NCBI GenBank assembly: GCA_963706515.1
Contig: CAVPMW010000007.1
Coordinates: 1 to 64,000 of the forward strand
From: CAVPMW01 sp963706515
Lineage (GTDB): Bacteria; Chloroflexota; Anaerolineae; Anaerolineales; UBA4823
DNA: 64,000 bases
Direction of reading: 5' to 3'
This document shows positions 1-9,729 of this stretch, piece by piece. The notes beneath the pieces were generated by a model that saw only the letters and a program-made list of their open reading frames with translations, had not been told where the DNA came from and ran no database searches. A program made the translations under genes and the position numbers. Position 1 is the stretch's first letter; every line of letters begins with the position of its first letter.

Positions 1-348
1 GGCGAAAGCCGCCGCGAAGCCCAGACGGAAGGTCCGCCGGACAGCCAGGCATCGGCGGCGGCCGGGTTCGTTTCCGAGGGCTCGACGGTGTCCCGCCGGA
101 CGCGGGCCAGCAGGACGCGAGCACCCCGAGAGCCCGACGCCGGGACCCGGCCCGCCCGCGCCGCCCAGCGACGCTCCCGGCGGCGACCGGGAGCGCGAGA
201 ACGCGCCGTCGCAAGAGGCGGCGAGTCGCGTCAAAGCGTTTCCGCCGGGGCTCCTGAGGCACCGCCTCGCGCCCTAGAAGCCCCCGAGCGAGCGAGGCAT
301 CCGGGCCCCATCCGGCCATGGTATAGATCACCGGAGGAGGTATTGCGT
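1..348. other. GC-rich stretch, no recognised gene
   Basis: Very GC-rich. No reading frame on either strand gives a protein I recognise. A small perfect hairpin (gctcccgg / ccgggagc, 6-base loop) lies near 173-194. A strong ribosome binding site (ggagg) at about 332-338 belongs to the next gene. The stretch may hold the end of an upstream gene hidden by frameshifts. Confidence 0.4.
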
Positions 349-1303
349 GTGCCGACACTGCCGCTGACGCTCGCGATCCGCGACTACGACTTCGTCACCC
401 CGCTCGCCACCGGCGACGTGGCCGCCGACGGGCTCGACCTCACCCTGATCCGCGCGTTCGACGCCCTCCAGCGGGTGGCAAGCGATCCCGCGGTGCAGGG
501 CGGGGAGGCATCGTTCAGCCGCTACGTGCAGCGCTACGCGGCGGGCGACCGGTCACTGGTGGGGTTGCCCCTCTTCGTGATGCGCGAGTTCCGTCACCGG
601 GCCTTCTTCGTGCGCCGGGACAGCCCACTCCGGACCATCCGGAGCCTGGCCGGGCAGCGTATCGCGGTGGATGGCTGGCCCCACAGCGGGAACACGTGGA
701 GCCGCGCCCTCATGCGCGAGGAGGGCGTCTCCCTGGACGACGTCCGCTGGCTGGTGGGACGCGTGCACGCGCAGGACGCGGCGCCGCCCGCGGACGCGCT
801 GCCTCGCGGGGTGGAGCTTTCGCCGCGGCGAACTTCGCGACCTCCTGTCCGACGGCGAGCTCGACGTCCTCATCTGGGCGTGGGCGCCCGAGGGTCTCTA
901 CGAGCCGGACGGGCCGTTCCGGCGCCTCTTCGAGGACTATCGCGCAGCTGAGCAGGCCTACTACCGTCGGACGCAAATCTTCCCGGCGCACCACCTGGTC
1001 GTGCTCGACACCGCGCCGTCGTGGACCGGCATCCGGAGGTGGTGCGTGCCGTCTATGCGGCCTTCGAGGCCGCCCGGGCCCGGGCGGCCTCCAACCAGTG
1101 GAAGCTCCACGAGTCGAGCCCGTGGCTCCTCGACGATCTCGAGGCTCAGGCGCGTCTCATGGGGCCGGGCTTCGACCGTCTCGGCGAGGACAACCGCCGC
1201 ATGATCGCCCGCTTCTGCGAGGAGCAGCACCGCGCAGGGATTGATCCCGCGCCCGCTCGACCCGGACTCGGTCTTCGCCGAGTTCCGGGCGCTCGCGGGC
1301 TGA
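349..1303 (+). CDS. Substrate-binding protein, 4,5-dihydroxyphthalate decarboxylase-like (frameshifted)
   Basis: The start is taken at GTG 349, about 10 bases after a good ggagg. The N-terminus (PTLPLTLAIRDYDFV, then a segment on a cofactor-free, ligand-binding fold) and the later SLAGQRIAVDGWPHSG and ARARAASNQWKLHESSPWLL segments resemble the family that joins NMT1/TauA-like periplasmic binding proteins and 4,5-dihydroxyphthalate decarboxylase. The frame changes near 820, 1015 and 1253; the stitched protein is about 317 residues, normal for the family. No signal peptide is seen, so a cytoplasmic decarboxylase-like role is as likely as a transporter subunit. It is followed after 47 bases by a PEP mutase-like gene, a common pairing in soil bacteria. 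The substrate is unknown. Belongs to the GC-rich left segment. Confidence 0.6.
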
Positions 1304-1350
1304 CCGGGCTCGGGCGGGAGCGTGAGCTCGGCGCAGGAGGGCCGGCGACC

Positions 1351-2204
1351 GTGACGCGGCGGCAGCAGCTGCGCGCTCTGGTGGCCGCGCGGCGGGGGCT
1401 CGTCGTCCCTGGCGCATACGACGCCGTGTCGGCCCGGCTCGTCGAGCAGGCGGGGTTTCCCGCGGTGTACATGACGGGGTTCGGCGTCTCGGCGGCGCGC
1501 CTCGGGCTGCCCGATCTCGGTTTCGCGGGACTCGCCGAGATGGTGGACCAGGCGCGGAACCTGGCGAGCGCGGTGTCCAGTCCGCTCATCGCGGACGCGG
1601 ACACCGGTTACGGCAACGCGCTGCAGGTTCGGCGCACGGTCCAGCAGTACGAGCTGGCAGGCGTCGCCGCGCTCCACCTCGAGGATCAAGCCGCGCCCAA
1701 ACGCTGCGGGCACCTGGCCGGCAAGCAGGTGGTGCCGGTGGAGGAGTTCACCGGGCGCATCCGGGCGGCGGTCGAGGCGCGGACCGATCCGGATCTCCTG
1801 ATCATCGCGCGCACGGATGCGGTCGCCGTCAACGGCTTCGACGACGCGGTCCAGCGGGCGGCGGCCGCGGGCCGCGCGGGCGCGGACGTCCTCTCGTCGA
1901 CACCGCCTCCGAGGCCGAGATCGAGACTTTGCCGCGCCGGCTCGACCGGCCCCTCCTGTTCAACTACGCGCCGAGCGGCCGGTCGCCGCTGCTCCCGTTC
2001 GCCCGCCTGCGCGCCCTCGGCTACGCGATCGTGATCGTGCCGGTGGATCTTCTGTTCGTCGCGACCCGGGCGATGCAGCGCGCCCTCGCCGAGCTCCGTG
2101 ACCGGGACGCGACGCTGCAGGATCCCGCGCGCCTCGCGTCGTTCCAGGAGTTCTGCGATCTGATCGGTCTCCCGGAGCAGCTTGGGCTCGGACAGCGGTA
2201 TTGA
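1351..2204 (+). CDS. Isocitrate lyase / PEP mutase family enzyme (frameshifted)
   Basis: GTG start at 1351 with aggagg 10 bases upstream. The protein, about 284 residues, has the PEP mutase/isocitrate lyase superfamily hallmarks: a PGAYDAVSARLVEQAGF N-terminus, the metal-binding ADADTGYG segment, and the active-site loop EDQAAPKRCGH (the KRCGH type typical of oxaloacetate decarboxylase or methylisocitrate lyase-like members). Later come IIARTDA and the frameshifted C-terminal half (RPLLFNYAPSG). One base appears missing near 1893, where the frame moves. These enzymes cleave or form C-C or C-P bonds next to a 2-oxo acid with Mg2+. The exact substrate cannot be told from sequence; the KRCGH loop argues against a true phosphonate-forming PEP mutase. 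Confidence 0.8.
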
Positions 2205-2240
2205 CGGGCGGGAGCCGAGCGACAGCGCCGAGGCCTTGAG

Positions 2241-2697
2241 ATGACGTGCTACCTCGTCCGCCACGGGATGGCAGCGGCCGGATCCAACGACTGGACGCGT
2301 CCGCTCACGCCGGAGGGGCGAGCCGCGGTCGAAGGGACGGCACGGGCCCTCGCGGCCCGCGGGACCGAGGTGGCCGAGATCCGCCACTCGACCCATCACG
2401 CGCGCGAGACCGCCGAGATCATTGGCGGCGTCCTGACGCCCGCCGCGGGTATTCGTGCGACGATCGGGCTCGCGCCCGAGGACGCTCCGTCGCAGCGGCG
2501 GAGCTCGAGCTGGCCGTGGCCCCCCTCATGCTGGTCGGCCATCTGCCGCACCTGGCGCGCCTGGCGGCCGCGCTGGTGGGAGGAGCGACCCTCGAGCGGA
2601 TCCTCTCGCCCCGGCGACGGCGGTGGGTCTCCGGCGCGGCGCGGGCGGCTGGGAGGTGGAGCTGGTGGTCCCGCCGCGCGTCGAGATGGCGCCGTGA
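2241..2697 (+). CDS. SixA-like histidine phosphatase (frameshifted)
   Basis: ATG at 2241. The N-terminus CYLVRHGMAAAG carries the RHG catalytic motif of the histidine phosphatase (phosphoglycerate mutase-like) superfamily, followed by RPLTPEGRAAV and STHHARETAEI, the order found in small SixA-type phosphohistidine phosphatases. The second catalytic histidine lies in LMLVGHLPHLARL, which is read only after a frame change near 2485; another change near 2620 brings the C-terminus back in frame. The stitched length of about 152 residues fits SixA. The stop overlaps the next start by one base (tgAtg), so the next gene is translationally linked. The specific substrate is unknown. Confidence 0.7.
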
Positions 2698-3810
2698 TGC
2701 CGCACCTCGTCTGTGTCCGGTGCGGTGTCGCGGGCAAGCTTGGCCCGGCCTTCGAGGGCTGCATGGCCTGCGCCGGCGAGCCGCGACCCGCGCTCGAGGT
2801 CGTCTACGACTACGCGGCGCTCGCGGCGGCCGGGACCCTCAAGGCATGGGCGTCGCGCCCCGGCGGGCTCTGGCGGTTCCCGGGAGCTCCTGCCACCGCC
2901 GGCGGACGCGTCGATCCTGAGCCTGGCGGAGGGCGCGACACCCCTGGTGCGGCTGCAGGGTGCCGGTGATCATCGCATCTGGCTGAAGGACGACGCGGAA
3001 TCCCACGGGATCCTTCAAGGATCGCCTCCACGCCGTGTCCCTGACGATGGCGCGCGCGCTCGGCTTCCGGAAGGCCGTCGCCTCGACGACCCGGGAATCA
3101 CGGCACGGCACTCGCGGCCTATGCGGCTCGGGCGGGGATGACCGCGCTGTACGATCCCGGGCGCCGCTGGTTCAGCGGCGATTGATGCAGCTCTTCGGCG
3201 CCCGGGTCGTGGTCCTCGCGGAGCGTTCGGCACATATGGGCTGGCTGGTCCGGGAGCGCGGCTGGTATCCGTCCTCCGGAATGACGCCGGAGCCGGTCGG
3301 CACGCCGTACGGCGTGAGATCAAGACGATCGCCTCGAGACCTTCTTCCAGCTCGGCGGCCAGTTTGCCGGACCGGATGCTCGTGCCGACGTCCGGCGGCG
3401 ACGCGGTGTACGGTCCCTGGAAGGGCTTCCGCGAGCTTCGCGCCCTCGGCGCGGCTGGCGCCCTGCCCCGCATGGTGGCGGTCCAGGCGGCCGGCTGCGA
3501 CCCGATCGTCCGGGGCTGGCGAGAAGGTGCCGCAAGGACCGTTCCGGTGCATCCAGATCCGCGAACGATCGCGGTGTCGATCGCGGACGAGACCGGCGGG
3601 CCCGCATCCCTCCGGGCGGTCGCCGAGTCCGGAGGCTCCGCGGAAGCGGTGTCGGATGCCGCAATCCTGGACGCCATGCGGCGGCTCGCGGGATCGCCGT
3701 CGAGCCGCCTCGGCGGCGCCTGTGGCGGCGGCGCTGGCGCTGGTCGCCCGGACGCGCTCGCCACCGACGAGGACGTCGTGTGTGTCCTCACCGGCGCGGG
3801 CGCCAAGTGG
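2697..3810 (+). pseudogene. thrC: Threonine synthase-like PLP enzyme, truncated at the junction
   Basis: ATG at 2697 overlaps the preceding stop. An N-terminal zinc-ribbon-like CxxCG segment (HLVCVRCG, then CMAC) is followed by SILSLAEGATPLVRLQ, the PLP-lysine region (SFKDR, visible at about 3018 after a frame change), TPYGV, FFQLGGQFADRMLVPTSGGD and the glycine-rich VLTGAGAKW end. This order matches threonine synthase, which converts O-phosphohomoserine to threonine. At least five frame changes are needed. The last 20 or so family residues are missing because the sequence switches abruptly at about 3,810 to an unrelated, lower-GC gene, so the gene is cut rather than terminated. Confidence 0.75.
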
Positions 3811-3816
3811 AAAAAT
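3800..3816. other. Abrupt composition and gene-content junction
   Basis: Left of this point the DNA is extremely GC-rich and encodes the C-terminus of a threonine synthase. Right of it GC drops to about half and the sequence encodes the middle of a glycosyltransferase lacking its N-terminus. Both genes are cut at the same place, with no stop, terminator, att-like repeat or IS end. An A5 run sits at the joint. I infer a chimeric assembly join or, less likely, an illegitimate recombination scar. Confidence 0.75.
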
Positions 3817-4730
3817 TTCATCCAGACCTGAATGTTCCGACAGTATTCGGAGAGATTGAAGATATTCCTCTCGTCGCGGCAACGTTTCGAACGCGGCCAT
3901 CGCCACGTTCAATCCGACCGTTGGCTGGCTGGCTCCCGCAGTCAAGAAGCAGCCTGATCTGGTTGTGGGCTATTTCATCCAGGACTATGAGCCTTATTTC
4001 TATCCAGAAGGCAGCGACGGCTATCAAAAAGCATTTGAGTCTTTTACACTTTCTCCCCAATATCGTCCGTCTGGTTTCAACCCAATGGATTGACGGTGAG
4101 ATTAACGACATCACAATGTAAATACACGTGGTCGGTGGTTATTTCGACACTGACCTGCACATACCCCGGCTGCGGAGCGAAACAGAATGGCCTAATCGTC
4201 CGCTGCGGATCGCAGCGATGATTCGCCCCAATTCTGAACGGCGCAGTCTCGGCCTGACGATGGAAATCTTACGGCGTCTCAGCCGGAACTCTGGAGGGCT
4301 GGTCGAATTTTTGCTCTTCGGCACGAATATCACCGATCCGGATTTTCACCAGCTCCCTCGAGATTTTCCCTGGAAGCTGGCGGGGAGATCAATCAGCGCC
4401 AGGTGGTTCACACTCCTAAATCAATGCGATATCTTCGCTGATTTTTCTACTTACCAGGCAGTGGGTCTCACCGCTTGATCCATGGCCACCGGGCTTGCTA
4501 TTGTCCTCCCGACCAGGGCGGGGCGCAGTCACTTCGCAGGCATGAGCAAATTGCCTGTCGGTAGATCTCATCCGATCCGGAGCAGTGTTATCAGGCCCTG
4601 GCAGACTGATCGACGACCACAGCCTCCACGCTCAAATTCAACGCCAGGCGATCTACGACGCGCGCAAAATTATTACACCGAGCTGCCGGTGTACAACATG
4701 CTCAAAGCGTTGTTCCCTAAGGACAGTTAA
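3812..4730 (+). pseudogene. Glycosyltransferase, 5'-truncated and frameshifted
   Basis: The stitched protein runs HPDLNVPTVFGEIEDIPLV, then NAAIATFNPTVGWLAPAV and LVVGYFIQDYEPYFYPEGSD, then RPLRIAAMIRPNSERRS and NQCDIFADFSTYQAVGLTALEAMATG, ending at 4730. The last segment is the nucleotide-sugar-binding C-terminal lobe of GT-B enzymes, with the conserved Glu of the E-x-x-A-x-G element (LEAMATG), and the whole resembles WsaF-type rhamnosyltransferases. Frame changes occur near 3890, 4070, 4115, 4390 and 4470-4640. The N-terminal third is missing at the 3.81 kb junction. It is followed two bases later by another glycosyltransferase, so it belongs to the polysaccharide locus. Sugar donor unknown. 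Confidence 0.7.
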
Positions 4731-4732
4731 TA

Positions 4733-5796
4733 ATGGGAGATTTGAAAGTACACGTAATTTATGAATATGGTACCGATATGCGCCCGCACAGCTCAGTCGT
4801 TTATCCGCTTACTGCAGCCGTTAGGTCACCCAACGAACCACGACAGTCCGGCTCAAGCCTACGATATTGATTACTTTGGGACGGCGGTCGATGTAGTGAT
4901 TATTGACCGCCTGTGGCGTCCGGATTGCTCGTACGAGCTCGCCGAAAACTTGCTCCAGCGCATACGCAGAGCAGGCGCTAAAATTATCTATACGCTGGAT
5001 GACAATTTCTACGGTCTAATCGCAGCTGCAACAACCGGCTTCCAGAAGGATTATTTGTCTATTACCGGAATCCTGCTGCGCCAGGCAGACGCGGTAATCG
5101 TTTCGACCTCCCGATTGCAGCATTTATTTCTCGATGATAACGCTCATATTGCTGTGGTGCCGAATGCCTTGGATGAACGCTTGATCGTCAGCCGTTACCC
5201 TTCGGACCCGGGCAAGCTTACCCCAAAGCCACGGGTAATCATTGGATACATGGGGACATTCACCCACGATGACGATTTCCTGATGATATTGCCTGCCTTG
5301 GAGTACCATCGCCCGGCGCCATCCTGGCGAGATCGAATTCCAAATCGTTTGCGCATTTCGTAGCGAGCAGACCAAAAAATCGCTCGCACAATTACCCGTG
5401 CGCTATTTTTCCCCCAAACCGGATGAGATGGAATATCCTTTGTTTATGCTCTGGTGGACAACGCACCTCCACTGGGATATTGGATTAGCTCCCCTGCAAG
5501 ATACCGAATTCACTTCCTGTAAATCTGATATCAAATTTCTGGATTATGCAGCCATTGGCGTCCCTGGGATCTATAGCAACACCCAGGCATACCGGGACAC
5601 CGTCGAGAATATGAGCAGCGGTTTACTCGTAGAAAATAATGTCTCTGTCTGGGAAGATGCAATTGAGACTATGCTTACCCAACCCGAGCTGCGCTACACC
5701 TTGGCCAAGAATGCGCAGCGCTATTTGTACTCTGAGCGAGTTCTGGCATACCGGGCGAAGGATTGGGTAGCAGCCATCCAGACCTTGCTGAATTAA
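4733..5796 (+). CDS. GT-B glycosyltransferase (frameshifted)
   Basis: ATG 4733 begins MGDLKVHVIYEYGTDMRPH in one frame; the body continues in a second frame from about 4830 and a third from about 5310. Recognisable parts are VVIIDRLWRPD, IIYTLDDNFYGL, DAVIVSTSRLQ, VVPNALDERLI, IIGYMGTFTHDDDFLMILPAL and GLAPLQDTEFTSCKSDIKFLDYAAIGVPGIYSN. This is the arrangement of family 4-like glycosyltransferases with the donor-binding C-terminal domain, and the short acidic D-x-D near IYTLDD is typical of the group. About 354 residues when stitched. It sits in a run of co-oriented glycosyltransferases and is inferred to add one sugar of a surface polysaccharide in the cytoplasm. Confidence 0.75.
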
Positions 5797-5798
5797 GA

Positions 5799-7114
5799 AT
5801 GGACATTTCGTACTGCGCTCCGGTCGGGGTTGAGGCGGTCACGCTTGCCGGCAGGCCTGTTTTATCCACAGTCCAGGGTGGGAGGGTGGTTTTGGATTCT
5901 ACCCTGGTTTCATTATGGCGTAACGCACAGGAGAATGAGCTCGAGCGAATACTGCAATTGTATTCAGGGCAACCCGGAAGCCAGGGGAGCATTCCTCCCG
6001 ACCAGGTCCGCGCCGGGCTGGCTTGTCTGGCTGAAGCCGGTTTATTAACCAGATCTGGGAAGGCTTCCAGATCAGAAGACTATCCGCATATGACCGGTCA
6101 GCTTGTCTCTGCAGTAATCGTAAACTATAACAGCCTTGAATGGCTCAGCCAATGCATTTCATCCTTGTCCTCGCAAACTTACGCACCCCTGGAGATCATT
6201 GTCGTCGATAATGGATCCAGTGAGGATATCCGTCCCTGGCTCAGCCAACACGAGAAAACCCTCCAGGTCTATTTTCAGGAAGGAGGCGGCAGCCTTGCCA
6301 GTGCGATCAATGCGGGTATCAGCCATGCCGCTGGCGAATTTTTCCTGATCCTGAACCCGGATGTTCGCCTGGAGCCGTATGCGGTTGCTGAATTGGTGAG
6401 CACGGCACGCGACGACCCATCCTGCGCCGCCGTAGCAGCCAAGCTGAAATTTTCCTGGGCGCCAGGGTTTCTGAATGGGCTCGGCAACCACGTCCCTGCT
6501 TTCGCCTGGGGCAGCGATATCGGTCTGGGCCATCTCGACCTGGGCCAATTTGATGCCTGGAAGGAGGTTCCGTCAGCCTGCTTTGCTGCTGCGCTGGTCA
6601 CGCGCTAGCCTGGATAAAAATCGGACCCTTGGATGAGGGTATCCCCATGTATTACGAAGATACGGAGTGGTGCTATCGCGCCAGGATGCTGGGATACACC
6701 GTTAGAGCAGCTCCACGAGCAGTCGTCCAACACGCCTTCGGCGGTCAGACTCAACCAGGCACCCAGGTCACTCTCACCCCTCAGAAGCTGCGCAACGTGA
6801 TCTATGCACGCTTGCGTTTCACCACCCTACTTGCTTCATTTTCTACTTATTGCTGGTTTGTGTTGAGCTATCTGGCAGCGGACTTATTTATTTTTACAGG
6901 CTCATTTTTTAAAGGTAAATGGGACCTCTGCAGAGCCGTTCTGGCGGGCTGGGAGACTTATCTTCGCAGGTTGCCTTCTCAGCTACGTCTGCGCGCTGAG
7001 CTCCAAACCCGGCGAGTCTGTTCCGACCGGTTGCTTTTTTCCAACCCGCGTTCGATCCCGCAGCCCCGGATCTCGGCATGGTCTCCCCGAATTGACCTGG
7101 GATGGGGTAATTAA
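5799..7114 (+). CDS. Glycosyltransferase family 2 with N-terminal PqqD-like domain (frameshifted)
   Basis: ATG 5799 follows the previous stop by two bases. Residues 1 to about 95 do not belong to the GT2 fold: they contain a GGRVVLDSTLVSLWRNA segment and end DQVRAGLACLAEAGLLTR, a pattern like PqqD-type winged-helix domains. From about residue 105 a GT-A domain begins (VSAVIVNYNSLEWLSQCI, EIIVVDNGSSED, LILNPDVRLEPYAV), and after a one-base frame change near 6605 the acceptor-side motif YYEDTEWCYRARMLGY follows, typical of rhamnosyltransferase-like GT2 enzymes. The C-terminus has hydrophobic stretches (FVLSYLAADLFIFTGSF). The true C-terminus is uncertain because another frame stays open through 7114 into the next gene. 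Confidence 0.75.
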
Positions 7115-7127
7115 TAGCTACCAACCC

Positions 7128-8527
7128 ATGATCAGCGCATACCAGACTGCGCCACTGCCGGAATTTACCCCGCGACCACGTCCCCGACTTTTAATCGTCT
7201 GCAATGACGTGATCGACGTAAAAATGGCGGGTACCCGGCATGCGATATCTGGAAATGGCTCGTGCGTTAGCGGATGACCTGGAGGTTACCTTAGCCGTCC
7301 CCCTGCAAACGTCCTTGGAGGTTCGAGACCTCCAGATCCAACCTTTCCAGTGGGAAAATCCCAAGAGTCTCTGAGCATCTGGTAGAGAAAAACGAAATCG
7401 TGCTGATTTCAAGCATGATTTTAAGTAAATTCCCATTTCTGCTCGAATCGAACCGCAGGATTGTAGGCGATCTATACGACCCGCTGGTGCTGGAGAATAT
7501 ACATCTCTACCAGGATGAGCCTCTTGCGCTGCAGGAGAGCTTGAATTCGCAGACAGTCGCTGCGATGAACCGTTTGCTCAGCCGCGCGGATTTTTTTATT
7601 TGTGGAAACGAGCGCCAGCATGATTTTTGGATTGGAGCACTAGCTGCCAATGGTCGCGTGAACCCACATTCGACGGCAAACGATCCCGATCTCAATCAGC
7701 TGATCGCTGTTGTTGGAGTTGGATTCCCGGAGCGTGATCCTCAGGGCGATCCGATTTTTCACGGCAAGCACCCAAGTTTCCCTCCTGAGGCAAAAATCGT
7801 GCTGTGGGGCGGGGGGATCTGGGACTGGCTGGACCCGCTTACCCTGGTCAACGCCTGGCCAGAAGTATTGCTTAAACAGCCGGCGGCGCGCCTGGTTTTC
7901 CTGGGGACGCGCCACCCAAATCCATTGGTCCCGCCTCACCAGATGGCAGAAAAAACCCTGGCACTTGCGGCACAGATTGGGGAGAAAGATCGCACAATCT
8001 ATTTTATTGGGTGGCTGCCATACCAGGAGCGGGAAGGATTGCTTTGTGAAGCGGCTGTGGGCGTCGCCTTGCACCCGCTCCACCTCGAGACCCGTTACTC
8101 GATCCGGACCCGCGTTTTGGATTATTTCTGGGCAAAACTGCCCGTCCTGGTCACCGACGGAGACATTTCCAGCGCCTGGGTTCAGTCATACCACCTGGGG
8201 AAAGTGGTGCCTCCCTTAGACTCTCAAGCGGTGGCAGGCGCATTGGTGGAATTGCTGGAAACCCGCAAGGAGGATTGGGCGGCTTTTTATACCCCTCTCC
8301 GGGAGCAGTTTGCCTGGTCGAATGTGGTCAATCCGCTTCGCCGCTATTGTCTGCAAAGTCGCCCGAATCCGGACCGGGAAAAATCTCCTGATGGTCTGCT
8401 GGATAAATCTCATAAAATCCCTGGTCGTGCGTTGTTTGCCCGGGCACGGTTTATCCTGCGGACGGAAGGCGCGCGGGTATTGCTCACTCGCGCCTTGAAA
8501 TACGTACAATGGCGTTTGTCCAGCTGA
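7128..8527 (+). CDS. GT-B glycosyltransferase, family 4-like (frameshifted near the start)
   Basis: ATG 7128 is chosen as the first in-frame start; the open frame extends upstream, so a fusion with the preceding gene is possible. The early part reads RPRLLIVCNDVIDVKMAG, then a frame change at about 7240 gives MRYLEMARALADDLEVTLAVP, the usual start of this family (the MAGxGxRYxEMA element). A second change near 7370 leads into a long clean frame with IVGDLYDPLVLEN, KIVLWGGGIWDWLDPLTLVNAW, RLVFLGTRHPNP and EAAVGVALHPLHLETRYSIRTRVLDYFWAKLPVLVTDGD, the donor-binding lobe. Stitched length about 465 residues. Its partner enzymes on both sides point to surface polysaccharide assembly. Donor sugar unknown. 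Confidence 0.78.
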
Positions 8528-8592
8528 GCTTTCCGCCTAGGTCATACCCATTAATCATATCTTTATACACATGAAGGCTTGTTCTTCCCGCC

Positions 8593-9729
8593 ATGCGGCT
8601 AGGCTTTGATGCCACAGCCCTGCCCCACCAACCCGTTGGGGCAGGGAATTATATTATCCATCTCCTGCGCGTGTTATCCTCACTTGCCAGTGGCGATGAG
8701 CTGGTCATCTTTTCATATCCGCATGGGCAGGAGCTCATTGACTTGCCTGAAAGCAAAAATATCCAGTGGGAAATTCTCTCCTATAAAAAACCCGCCAGCC
8801 GGCTGCTTTGGGAGCAGGCCGCGTTTTCAAACCTGGTCAAAAAAAAGAACATCGATTTGCTGCATTCTCCGCATTACACCCGTCCCTTGAGCCTGCCATG
8901 CCGTTCGGTGGTCACTTTCCACGATATGACATTCTTTCTTTACCCAAAAATGCATACGCGAGCCAAACGCATCTTCTTCCCGCCAGCAATCCGCATGAGC
9001 GCCAGGCGCGCAGACGCTGTTATAGCAGACTCCGAGAGCACCCGCCGGGACGCCATCCGCTTGTTGGGCTTAGCGCCGGATAAAATCACAACGGTCGCCT
9101 TAGGAGTAGGTGAGAATTTTCACCCCATTCCCGACAGGCAGGTATTAGAAGCAGCTCGCCAGAAATACGCACTTCCCAACCATTTCATCCTATACGTAGG
9201 CGTTGTCGAGCCGCGCAAAAACCTGCCATTGCTGCTCGAGGCTTACCATTCCCTCTTCTCTGGGGGCTGCCGGACTCCGCTGGTAATTGTTGGGAAGATG
9301 GGCTGGGGCTATGCAGGCGTGCTGCAATCTATCGCCGAGCGGGGTTTGAAAGATTGGGTCCTATTTACTGGGTATATTCCGGGGGAAGACCTGCCGATCG
9401 TTTATAATCTTGCTGACCTATTTGTCTATCCCTCGTTGTATGAGGGATTCGGCTTCCCTCCTCTGGAGGCAATGGCCTGCGCCACGCCCGTAGTTACCAG
9501 CGCGAGCTCCTCTATGGCAGAGCATGTGGGTGAAGCTGGTCTGCTGGTGCCTCCCGGAGATGTAAACGCTCTCGCCGAGGCAATAAATTTACTTCTGGCT
9601 GACGCCACCCTCCGCCAGAAACTGGCTGCAGCAGGAATCAGGCAGGCTGCGAAGTTTACATGGACGCGCACCGCTCAAGAAACGCTTCAAGTCTATCACC
9701 GCGTGCTGAAACCGGGACACCTGACGTAA
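8593..9729 (+). CDS. Glycosyltransferase family 4 (mannosyl/rhamnosyltransferase-like)
   Basis: Intact 378-residue protein starting MRLGFDATALPHQPVGAGNY, the glycine-rich N-terminal loop of GT4 enzymes. The C-terminal lobe shows ILYVGVVEPRKNLPLLLEAY, VIVGKMGWGY, LFTGYIPGEDLP and the E-x7-E element in YEGFGFPPLEAMA at about residues 283-291, which binds the nucleotide sugar. GT4 enzymes of this kind are retaining and work on lipid-linked oligosaccharides at the inner face of the membrane. It is the first unbroken gene of the locus, 65 bases after the preceding gene, and its 3' end overlaps the next gene by 70 bases. Exact sugar unknown. Confidence 0.85.
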   Translation: MRLGFDATALPHQPVGAGNYIIHLLRVLSSLASGDELVIFSYPHGQELIDLPESKNIQWEILSYKKPASRLLWEQAAFSNLVKKKNIDLLHSPHYTRPLSLPCRSVVTFHDMTFFLYPKMHTRAKRIFFPPAIRMSARRADAVIADSESTRRDAIRLLGLAPDKITTVALGVGENFHPIPDRQVLEAARQKYALPNHFILYVGVVEPRKNLPLLLEAYHSLFSGGCRTPLVIVGKMGWGYAGVLQSIAERGLKDWVLFTGYIPGEDLPIVYNLADLFVYPSLYEGFGFPPLEAMACATPVVTSASSSMAEHVGEAGLLVPPGDVNALAEAINLLLADATLRQKLAAAGIRQAAKFTWTRTAQETLQVYHRVLKPGHLT

